Positions 1 through 5,289 of a stretch of DNA of 10,257 nucleotides are shown here, one piece after another (the stretch's first letter is position 1; every line of letters starts with the position of its first letter). Location of the stretch: positions 1 to 10,257 of the forward strand of contig CAVHCP010000028.1 of NCBI GenBank assembly GCA_963634825.1. The letters run 5' to 3'. The DNA is from Gallibacter sp963634825. GTDB lineage: Bacteria; Bacillota; Clostridia; Peptostreptococcales; Anaerovoracaceae. Position numbers and translations under genes: made by a program. The notes beneath the pieces were generated by a model. It was not told the origin of the DNA. It made no database searches and saw only the letters and a program-made list of their open reading frames with translations.

Positions 1-2
1 TC

Positions 3-308
3 GAAGAAGGTATAAAGGAATGTCAGAGAGAAGGTATACTGACAGACTTTTTAAAAGAACACGGTGGTGATATTATGAGTTTTTTGTTTGAGAAGCTTAC
101 AAGAGCAGAGTGCGAAGCAGTCAGAGAAGCAGATGGTTATGAAGTTGGCTTTGAACGAGGCGAAGCTTCCGGCTTCAAAAAGGGCGAAAGCTCTAAAACA
201 TTAAAAATCGCAACAAATCTAATAAAAGACGGTGTCGATATAAAAGTTATCAAAAAAGCGACAGGCTTATCAGAAAAGGAGCTTGAGAGTTTAGTATGTA
301 GTAAGTAG
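3..308 (+). CDS. C-terminal tail of an Rpn family PD-(D/E)XK nuclease / putative transposase (partial, 5' end outside window)
   Basis: The frame is open from base 3, so the gene starts upstream of the window; the ATG at 75 is internal and not the true start. The visible 101 residues begin EEGIKECQREGILTDFLKEH. This 'EC-REGIL-DFL' segment, then a glycine/glutamate/lysine-rich linker (YEVGFERGEASGFKKGE) and a short helical end (IKKATGLSEKELESL), is the typical tail of Rpn/TIGR01784 'recombination-promoting nuclease/putative transposase' proteins. Members of that family are DNA endonucleases linked to RecA-independent recombination and are often present in many copies per genome. The nuclease core with the catalytic D, E and K residues lies outside the window, so activity cannot be judged. 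The family call rests on the tail alone. The gene ends at TAG 306-308, about 40 bases before a terminator-like structure. Confidence 0.7.
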   Translation, partial: EEGIKECQREGILTDFLKEHGGDIMSFLFEKLTRAECEAVREADGYEVGFERGEASGFKKGESSKTLKIATNLIKDGVDIKVIKKATGLSEKELESLVCSK

Positions 309-347
309 AAAGTAATAAATATTTATAAAATAAGCAAAGTAGAACGG

Positions 348-445
348 AGCTGCACCTAAAGCTGATATGATACCTCCAAAGTAGACATGGTAAATAACCA
401 AAATCTACTTCGGGGGTATCATATCATGACAGGGTGTGGCTTTTT
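348..445 (+). terminator. Terminator-like outer stem with T-tract, interrupted by a long inner hairpin
   Basis: AGCTGCACC (348-356) can pair with GGTGTGGCT (433-441) in RNA over all nine positions if two G-U pairs are allowed, and TTTTT follows at 441-445. This is the outline of an intrinsic terminator for the nuclease-family gene that ends at 308. The arms are 76 bases apart because a second, longer palindrome (364-425) lies between them. Both stems could form together as one long rod. Termination is inferred from stem plus U-tract. Confidence 0.55.
364..425. repeat. 62-bp imperfect palindrome, possible MITE or IS-end remnant
   Basis: Arms 364-385 and 404-425 are 22 bases each. They pair at 20 positions, plus one G-U (375/414) and one mismatch (378/411). 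The centre can extend the hairpin with TGGT (388-391) and ACCA (397-400) around an AAATA loop. The arm core TGATACCTCCAAAGTAGACA has the look of an IS3-family end (TG at the tip, then a C-rich run, then AAAG-T-GACA). The inverted arm ends in GGGGGTATCA. No transposase lies between the arms. If the element is taken as GATACC...GGTATC, ATAT sits directly outside both ends and could be a 4-bp target duplication. ATAT is itself palindromic, so this is not proof. Confidence 0.5.
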
Positions 446-500
446 GATGGTGTTTTTTTGCTACGAATAACTTTCTTTTTAAGTCTTTTTTAAGAGATGA

Positions 501-530
501 TAGTTATTATATATCTAGATATAGTATAAT
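501..530 (+). promoter_or_regulatory. Putative promoter of the two-component operon
   Basis: A perfect TATAAT lies at 525-530, 26 bases before the start codon of the response regulator. The best -35 candidate is weak (TAGTTA at 501-506, 18-base spacer, 3 of 6 matches). The surrounding DNA is very AT-rich, so the -10 is the only strong element. A weak -35 would fit a promoter that needs an activator, possibly the regulator itself, but no clear direct-repeat binding site was seen. Confidence 0.45.
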
Positions 531-555
531 AAATAAAAAAGAATAGGAGCAAAAA

Positions 556-1221
556 ATGCGAATACTCGTTGTGGAAGATGAAAAGAGATTGGCAAAGGCG
601 CTTGAGGCAATTTTGCAAAAAGAAAAATATATGGTAGATACAGTTTATGACGGGCAGGACGGATATGATTATGCGGTGGCAGGAATTTATGATGCTATCG
701 TTTTAGATGTCATGCTCCCGTATATGGATGGCTTTACGGTAGCAAAAAAACTAAGAGAGCAAAAAATAGACACTCCGATACTTATGCTGACGGCAAAGGA
801 CAGTGTAGAGGATAAGATATCGGGTCTTGATTTTGGTGCAGATGATTATATGACAAAACCATTTGCACCAAGCGAGCTGCTTGCGAGGATTCGCTCGATC
901 ACAAGGCGAAAGGGCGAGGTGATACTCGATAAAGCAGAATTTTCGGATCTCAGCCTTGATCTTAGCAGTGGTGAGCTTTCCTGTAATGGCAAATCAGTAC
1001 ATCTGAATTTTAAGGAATTCGAAATTATGAAGCTGTTTATGACAAATCCGCAGGCCACATATTCAAAGGATGACCTTATAACAAAGGTTTGGGGATATGA
1101 CAGCGATGCAACTGATAATAATGTCGAGGCGTATGTTTCTTTTTTAAGAAAAAAGCTTGCGCATATAGGCTCAAAGACAAAAATAGATTCGATAAGAAAA
1201 GTAGGATATAAGATATGCTAA
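556..1221 (+). CDS. OmpR/PhoB-family response regulator transcription factor
   Basis: This 221-residue protein has an N-terminal receiver domain (about 2-115) and a C-terminal winged-helix DNA-binding domain (about 128-221). The receiver shows the acidic pocket E7/D8, phospho-acceptor D51 in IVLDVMLPYMDG, T79 in MLTAKD, and K101 in YMTKPF. The effector domain ends in the family signature IRKVGYKI. Length is normal for the family. The ATG at 556 is preceded by AGGAG (545-549) at six bases. The 3' end overlaps the histidine kinase start by seven bases, so the two form a cognate, translationally coupled pair. The protein should be phosphorylated by that kinase and then bind promoter DNA as a dimer. 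Targets are unknown. The neighbouring lysozyme and small ORF are conceivable targets by proximity only, with no shared operator seen. Confidence 0.93.
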   Translation: MRILVVEDEKRLAKALEAILQKEKYMVDTVYDGQDGYDYAVAGIYDAIVLDVMLPYMDGFTVAKKLREQKIDTPILMLTAKDSVEDKISGLDFGADDYMTKPFAPSELLARIRSITRRKGEVILDKAEFSDLSLDLSSGELSCNGKSVHLNFKEFEIMKLFMTNPQATYSKDDLITKVWGYDSDATDNNVEAYVSFLRKKLAHIGSKTKIDSIRKVGYKIC

Positions 1222-2474
1222 AAACGCTCAGAAAAAAGTTTATACTGACAAATATGATTTTGGTGGGTACGCTACTTTTATGCGTGCTCGTCATATTTTG
1301 CTTCAATACATATAATGTCCAGATGAAGGAAATCGACAGGGCATTAAACCAACCGCTCATGGGACCGCAGGAGGAAAAGGAAGACTCCTTTAGTATGATG
1401 AGCTACGTCGTGGCTATAACTGATGCAAATGGTGATATTGTTTCGACATTTTACCGTGGCACAAGCCTTGACGAGGAAAGTCTTGCTGAGGCGATTCAAA
1501 ATAGTGAGAGCAAAAGCGAGGACAAGGGACTTTTGAAGGAAGAAAAGCTTTTTTATTCAAAGGTGGATACATCTGAGCTAAATCGTATTATGTCAAATGA
1601 GTATGATGCTATCGTTTTTGTTGACGCATCTCGTTTTATAAGCATAATGCAAAAAACAATAATTACATCAATTGTGATTTTCTTTGGTGCGATGCTTTTT
1701 GTACTTTTGATAAGTTATTTGATTGCAAAGCAAGCGATAAAACCGATACAAGAATCCTGGGACAGGCAAAAGCAATTTGTGGCGGACGCTTCGCATGAGC
1801 TAAAGACGCCAATTACGGTAATACTTGCAAATAGCGGGATATTAAAGGATAGCAAGGACGAAACTATTGAAAACGAAATGCAGTGGATAGACAGCACGGA
1901 GGCAGAGGCTCTCCATATGCAAAAGCTTGTGCAGGATATGCTATTTTTAGCTAAAAATGATAATGAAGCCGATATAGCTATGGCGCAGATAAAAAGCGAA
2001 ATTGATTTAACTGAAATGGCAGAGCTTGAGGTGTTGGGCTTTGAACCGCTTGCATACGAAAAAGGTATGATGCTAAAAAGCGATATATCAGAGGATATAA
2101 AAATAAATGGTAATAATACGCAGATAAAGCAGTTGTTTCATATATTACTCGACAATGCAATAAAATATGCAGAGCCTGTATCTGATGAGGCACCGTGCAT
2201 AGAAGTTTTGCTAAAAAAAGGCACACATCCTGAGCTGATAGTTAAAAACACCGGTAAGATGATAAATGCAGAAGAGGTGAGCCATTTCTTTGATAGATTT
2301 TATAGAGCGGACAAATCAAGAACGCGTAGCGATATAAACACCGGCGGGTACGGACTTGGCTTAGCTATAGCAAAAGCAATAGCCGAAAAGCACGGAGCGA
2401 CCATATCGGCAAGAAGTGATATGACCGCAGGACCGGGCGATACCGAAGGAACTCAGTTTAAAATTGTATTTTAG
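1215..2474 (+). CDS. Membrane sensor histidine kinase, partner of the upstream regulator
   Basis: This 419-residue protein has TM1 at about 10-31, an extracytoplasmic sensor segment of roughly 115 residues (about 33-147), and TM2 at about 148-171. The HisKA domain carries the phospho-histidine H194 in ADASHELKTPI. The HATPase domain has N-box LLDNAIKY (N314), F-box FFDRFYRADKS (359-368), and G2 box GYGLGLAIA (378-386). In place of the usual D-x-G-x-G G1 box it has VKNTGKMI (343-350), so the Asp is Asn345. This variant occurs in a number of Firmicutes kinases and need not abolish ATP binding. The ATG at 1215 overlaps the regulator's stop. The signal is unknown: the outer segment shows no recognisable ligand domain. 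The gene ends 16 bases from the converging stop of a minus-strand small ORF, with no strong terminator between. Confidence 0.93.
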   Translation: MLKTLRKKFILTNMILVGTLLLCVLVIFCFNTYNVQMKEIDRALNQPLMGPQEEKEDSFSMMSYVVAITDANGDIVSTFYRGTSLDEESLAEAIQNSESKSEDKGLLKEEKLFYSKVDTSELNRIMSNEYDAIVFVDASRFISIMQKTIITSIVIFFGAMLFVLLISYLIAKQAIKPIQESWDRQKQFVADASHELKTPITVILANSGILKDSKDETIENEMQWIDSTEAEALHMQKLVQDMLFLAKNDNEADIAMAQIKSEIDLTEMAELEVLGFEPLAYEKGMMLKSDISEDIKINGNNTQIKQLFHILLDNAIKYAEPVSDEAPCIEVLLKKGTHPELIVKNTGKMINAEEVSHFFDRFYRADKSRTRSDINTGGYGLGLAIAKAIAEKHGATISARSDMTAGPGDTEGTQFKIVF

Positions 2475-2490
2475 CTGCACAAAATGAGCT

Positions 2491-2658
2491 CTAATCGCAT
2501 AGTCCGCGCAAATATTTGCCGAGCCAAATTTCATTATCGATCGCTTGATCGTAATCACCGCCCTCGATTTTCATAGCGAGCTGTTTGAGGTACCAAAACT
2601 TGCGTGCTTCAGTGCCGTCTATGATATCGAGGATTTCTTTGCTTTTTTTATAATACAT
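2491..2658 (-). CDS. Small hypothetical protein, 55 residues
   Basis: A minus-strand ORF runs from ATG at 2658 to TAG at 2491. It encodes a 55-residue protein starting MYYKKSKEILDIIDGTEARK and ending IWLGKYLRGLCD. I do not recognise the family. The product is soluble-looking and mixed charged/aromatic, with two likely amphipathic helices (about 4-32 and 36-53) and no membrane segment. Support for a real gene comes from its own promoter (TTGACA, 17 bases, TATCTT at 2785-2757), a leader of about 90 bases with a perfect 10-bp hairpin, and protein-like composition. The ribosome site is weak: only the purine run AGAAAGAGAAAG before TTTTATG. It converges on the histidine kinase gene. Alternatives are a chance ORF at the 3' end of a regulatory RNA, or the remnant of a longer gene. 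Confidence 0.5.
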   Translation of the reverse strand: MYYKKSKEILDIIDGTEARKFWYLKQLAMKIEGGDYDQAIDNEIWLGKYLRGLCD

Positions 2659-2690
2659 AAAACTTTCTCTTTCTGTTACCTTAGGGGAGG

Positions 2691-2733
2691 GCTACTCGGC
2701 GAGAAAAATATAAAAGAGAATTTGCCGAGTAGC
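2691..2733 (-). ncRNA. Structured leader / possible cis-regulatory hairpin upstream of the small ORF
   Basis: Perfect inverted repeat: GCTACTCGGC on the plus strand at 2691-2700 pairs with GCCGAGTAGC at 2724-2733, around a 23-base AT-rich loop. In the minus-strand transcript this stem lies inside the predicted 5' leader (about 2750-2659) and is followed at once by CCCTCCCC. There is no U-tract after it, so it is not a standard intrinsic terminator. It matches no riboswitch or T-box motif that I know. A regulatory role is inferred from position and stem quality. Confidence 0.4.
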
Positions 2734-2756
2734 AATCAACCTTTAATGACAACCAT

Positions 2757-2785
2757 AAGATAACATATATGTAAATAAATGTCAA
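2757..2785 (-). promoter_or_regulatory. Sigma-A-type promoter for the small ORF and its leader
   Basis: On the minus strand, perfect TTGACA (2785-2780) is followed by a 17-base spacer and TATCTT (2762-2757, four of six matches to TATAAT). Transcription would begin near 2750 and run leftward through the hairpin into the 55-codon ORF. This is one of the best -35 boxes in the window. Confidence 0.6.
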
Positions 2786-2870
2786 TACAAAAGCACAAAA
2801 ATATATAGCTTTTTAATTTTTTAATTCTTCGATTCTTTATATATTGCGCCAGTATGTAAGTGCATAGAAA

Positions 2871-2916
2871 TAAAAAAGGTTTTAAAGCCTTATGATATTA
2901 TCGCTTTAAAACCTTT
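2871..2916 (-). terminator. Intrinsic terminator of the GH25 lysozyme gene
   Basis: A 14-bp perfect stem is formed by 2875-2888 and 2903-2916 (AAAGGTTTTAAAGC and its complement) with a 14-base loop. Read on the minus strand it is followed by a run of U from the A-tract at 2877-2872. It begins five bases after the lysozyme stop codon. The plus-strand reading lacks a comparable U-run, so it mainly serves the minus strand. Confidence 0.85.
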
Positions 2917-2921
2917 GTGTA

Positions 2922-3668
2922 TCAGTATTTTAGGACAAATTCCAGCTTGCTACCGCAGTATACATTTAAATCAAGATGTGGCAAATATCCGGAGTATCCG
3001 TCAAGCTTGCCATTGGATGAGTATTGCAAAAACTCCCATTTTTTGCCGTCAGGAAGAGCATCCGGGAAGGTGGGATCCGCAAGCCATATCTTGTTGTCAT
3101 ACTTATCTTTGATGTAGCTTGTGTACATATTTGAAGTCGTATAAATTATAGGCTCCATTCCATAATAATCTTCAAGCTTTTCTAAAATTACAGTAAGTAT
3201 ATTGTCGACTGCTTCGGCGCTTGGGTGCGATGAGATAAAATCGCCATAAAGCTCCATATCTACAACAGGCGGAAGCATATTGTGTGACTTAGGCACATTT
3301 TCTATGAAATTTTTTGCCTGTGATTCTCCGTCGCTTTCAAAGCTCATAAAGTGGTAGGCACCGACCTTCAAATGCGTATCACGCGCACCATTCCAATTTG
3401 TCTCAAAATTTTTATCGACATGCGAGCTGCCCTCGGTTGCCTTTATAAAAACAAAGGAAAGATTTTGGTTTGCGAGAGTCTGCCAGTCTATATCGCCCTG
3501 ATAGTGCGAAACATCTATGCCTCTCACAGGATATGCTATATCATCGTCAGGGGCGTTTGGCAAGGATTTGTATTCTCTTATAAATAGGAATCCCTGCAAC
3601 AGGACGCAAAGCAAAATTATAAATATAAGAAGTCTTAATATTTTTTTCTTTTTAATAGTCTTTTTCAT
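2922..3668 (-). CDS. GH25 family lysozyme (muramidase) with N-terminal membrane anchor
   Basis: This 248-residue protein has a lysine-rich N-terminus and a single hydrophobic segment (about 10-31), so it is probably held by a signal anchor or secreted. The GH25 catalytic domain runs from about 48 to the end. Family motifs in order are RGIDVSHYQGDIDW (49-62, Asp52), FVFIKATEG (72-80), VGAYHFMSF (102-110), the catalytic PPVVDMEL (133-140, Asp137 and Glu139), IWLADP, WEFLQYSSNG and LDLNVY. GH25 enzymes cleave the MurNAc-GlcNAc beta-1,4 bond of peptidoglycan. There is no separate cell-wall-binding repeat, so it is the minimal anchored form, likely used in wall turnover or division. ATG at 3668 is the only start in frame after an upstream stop, yet no Shine-Dalgarno site precedes it. 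It is divergent from the DUF1461-type gene (68 bases between) and has its own terminator. Confidence 0.93.
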   Translation of the reverse strand: MKKTIKKKKILRLLIFIILLCVLLQGFLFIREYKSLPNAPDDDIAYPVRGIDVSHYQGDIDWQTLANQNLSFVFIKATEGSSHVDKNFETNWNGARDTHLKVGAYHFMSFESDGESQAKNFIENVPKSHNMLPPVVDMELYGDFISSHPSAEAVDNILTVILEKLEDYYGMEPIIYTTSNMYTSYIKDKYDNKIWLADPTFPDALPDGKKWEFLQYSSNGKLDGYSGYLPHLDLNVYCGSKLEFVLKY

Positions 3669-3690
3669 AGTTTTTATGATAACATATAAT
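3662..3690 (+). promoter_or_regulatory. Promoter of the DUF1461-type membrane protein gene
   Basis: TTTTCA (3662-3667, four of six matches to TTGACA), a 17-base spacer, then perfect TATAAT (3685-3690). Transcription would start near 3697, leaving about 40 bases of leader with TAAGGAG at 3719-3725. The -35 box overlaps the start codon of the divergent lysozyme gene, so the two transcription units probably interfere. Confidence 0.55.
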
Positions 3691-3706
3691 GATATAAATA
3701 CAACAA
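3678..3706 (-). promoter_or_regulatory. Weak candidate promoter of the GH25 gene
   Basis: On the minus strand, TTGTTG (3706-3701) with TGTTAT (3684-3679, 16-base spacer) or GTTATC (3683-3678, 17-base spacer) is the best pair before the lysozyme ATG. It would place the transcript start only a few bases before the start codon, consistent with the missing Shine-Dalgarno site. Matches are poor (three and four of six), so this is a suggestion only. Confidence 0.25.
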
Positions 3707-3736
3707 ACCGACTGATATTAAGGAGAATAAATCACA

Positions 3737-4462
3737 GTGATAACAAAACTGCCTAAAAGCTCGAGGAAAAATCCTTGGAGAAATACCAGAAATGATTTTA
3801 AGATGCCATGGCAAAAGATATGGGGCGTCGTATTTTTGATATTTTTGCCTATAGCAGTTATTGCTACAGCCTTTAATATTGTAGTGCGCAGCAATATGTT
3901 TTATACATTTTATGTGTCGAGAAGTGAAGTTGCAAGCCAGCTTCCTTACGAACTCGAAAAAGAAAATTTGAGCGATGCCTTCCATGATTTTATGATTCAT
4001 AAAAATAGCGTGTTTGCATTGACCGAAAATAGTGAATATAAACCACAACAGGTCTTTAGTGAAAAGGACGCAAGCATGATGGCGGATTTTCGGCTGGTAG
4101 CTGATATTTTGTTTGTAATAGGCATTTTGGCTATTGCGATATGCGTGATAATAGGCATATACCTCTGCAAAGAGAACTTAAATAAAAAGCTATACAGCAA
4201 ATATTTAAAAAGTTGGTTTTGCGTTGTGCCTGTATTTGCGATCTTTGCATTGCCGGCGCTCATAGCGCCACTTAGAAACGCAATCATCACAGGACTGTAC
4301 GGTAGCGATTTTGAGCCGAGCGACAGCTTGCTGATTATATATGATACGCAATTTTGGGGCTATTTGACGGCGTTTTTTGGGGTAGCTTTATTAGTTCTCA
4401 TGCTTTTGCTCCTTTATGTTATGAAAAAATTTATAGTTGCACGGAAGATGTTTAAACTATAA
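3737..4462 (+). CDS. TIGR01906/DUF1461-type integral membrane protein
   Basis: This 241-residue protein has four predicted membrane segments (about 28-50, 120-143, 161-179, 206-230) and an outer stretch between TM1 and TM2. It contains FSEKDASMMADFRLV (107-121), which resembles the 'F-ere-HM-DV' region of the TIGR01906/DUF1461 family. That layout (one N-terminal helix, a loop of about 70 residues, then three helices) fits the family, whose function is unknown. The chosen start is GTG at 3737, with TAAGGAG at 3719-3725 eleven bases before it, slightly long. The next in-frame Met is residue 23, which would still leave TM1 intact. It is divergent from the lysozyme gene and followed by 165 bases before cysE without a convincing terminator. 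The family call is from recalled pattern; the membrane topology is the firmer part. Confidence 0.7.
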   Translation: MITKLPKSSRKNPWRNTRNDFKMPWQKIWGVVFLIFLPIAVIATAFNIVVRSNMFYTFYVSRSEVASQLPYELEKENLSDAFHDFMIHKNSVFALTENSEYKPQQVFSEKDASMMADFRLVADILFVIGILAIAICVIIGIYLCKENLNKKLYSKYLKSWFCVVPVFAIFALPALIAPLRNAIITGLYGSDFEPSDSLLIIYDTQFWGYLTAFFGVALLVLMLLLLYVMKKFIVARKMFKL

Positions 4463-4507
4463 AAAGTGGGTAGAACTTATTGGAATAGTTCATCTGTAAA
4501 AATAGGC

Positions 4508-4536
4508 TTTAAAATATGACGAAAAACAGATATACT
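4508..4536 (+). promoter_or_regulatory. Putative promoter of the cysE-cysS-mrnC-thyA block
   Basis: TTTAAA (4508-4513, four of six), a 17-base spacer, and TATACT (4531-4536, five of six). It gives a leader of about 85 bases before cysE. I looked there for a T-box (specifier stem and TGGNACCGCG) or S-box and saw neither. A TTGACA at 4587-4592 has no usable -10 and lies too close to the start codon. Confidence 0.45.
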
Positions 4537-4627
4537 AAAAGGTAGGCATAAGAGATAAATAGGTATTTAAATTTGCGACCTAAATATTGACATCTAATGA
4601 AATAAAAAAGACAGATTAGGAGAAAAA

Positions 4628-5287
4628 ATGACTTTTTTTGGGAAGGTAAGAGAAGAGATAAAAACAGTAGTCGAAAAAGACCCGGCGGCACGCAACGGAC
4701 TTGAGGTTTTGTTGTGTTATCCGGGAATTTGGGCGCTTATATTTCATAAATTATCACATTTTTTATACAGGCACCATCTAAAGCTGATAGCGCGTATGAT
4801 ATCTCAGCTTGCGAGATTTTTAACAGGCATCGAGATACATCCGGGTGCGACGATCGGCAGGAGGTGCTTTATCGACCACGGCATGGGCATAGTTATAGGC
4901 GAAACGACAGAGATCGGCGATGACTGTATGCTTTATCAGGGAGTTACTCTCGGCGGTACGGGAAAGGATACAGGCAAAAGACATCCGACGCTTGGTAACA
5001 GAGTTATGGTCAGCTCCGGAGCTAAAGTCCTCGGACCGTTTACAGTCGGAGATGATGCAAAGATCGGTTCCGGTGCGGTGGTGCTAAATGAAGTGCCTGC
5101 GGGCTGCACCGTAGTAGGTGTGCCGGGCAAAATAGTCAAAGGACCAAAGAAGCTTTCGGAGGAAATGGATCAGGTACATCTGCCGGATCCTGTTTCAAAC
5201 GAGCTTACACAGCTAAAAAAACGTATAGCAAAACTCGAAAGGACTCTTGCTGCTATGAATGAGCAGAGTGGGGAAAGGAAAGGCTAA
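4628..5287 (+). CDS. cysE: Serine O-acetyltransferase
   Basis: This 219-residue protein transfers acetyl from acetyl-CoA to L-serine, giving O-acetylserine, the precursor for cysteine. The N-terminal helical part (1-65) contains KDPAARNGLEVLLCYPG. The left-handed beta-helix (about 68-172) shows hexapeptide repeats (IEIHPGATIGRRCFID, IGETTEIGDDC, VLGPFTVGDDAKIGSGAVV). Active-site residues are D83-H84 in FIDHGMG and H119 in KRHPTLG. The C-terminal tail (173-219) is a charged helix, QLKKRIAKLERTLAAM, possibly coiled coil. It lacks the long N-terminal helical domain of enteric CysE and fits the shorter Firmicutes form. AGGAG (4618-4622) lies five bases before ATG. cysS follows after two bases, the common pairing of cysteine synthesis with cysteinyl-tRNA synthetase. 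No O-acetylserine sulfhydrylase gene is in the window. Confidence 0.96.
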   Translation: MTFFGKVREEIKTVVEKDPAARNGLEVLLCYPGIWALIFHKLSHFLYRHHLKLIARMISQLARFLTGIEIHPGATIGRRCFIDHGMGIVIGETTEIGDDCMLYQGVTLGGTGKDTGKRHPTLGNRVMVSSGAKVLGPFTVGDDAKIGSGAVVLNEVPAGCTVVGVPGKIVKGPKKLSEEMDQVHLPDPVSNELTQLKKRIAKLERTLAAMNEQSGERKG

Positions 5288-5289
5288 AT

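Noticed and set aside
75..77. ATG at 75 as a true gene start
   Set aside because: The frame stays open to the window edge, and the upstream residues carry the family-like EC-REGIL-DFL segment, so this Met is internal.
2545..2763. 72-codon plus-strand ORF after the kinase
   Set aside because: It has no ribosome site and poor protein-like composition. It overlaps the better supported minus-strand 55-codon ORF and its leader hairpin.
4471..4492. Inverted repeat GAACTTATTGGAATAGTTC after the DUF1461-type gene as a terminator
   Set aside because: The loop would be only two bases, there is a bulge, and no T-run follows.
4586..4615. TTGACA at 4587-4592 as a cysE promoter
   Set aside because: No -10-like hexamer at 16-18 bases, and it would put the transcript start at or past the Shine-Dalgarno site.
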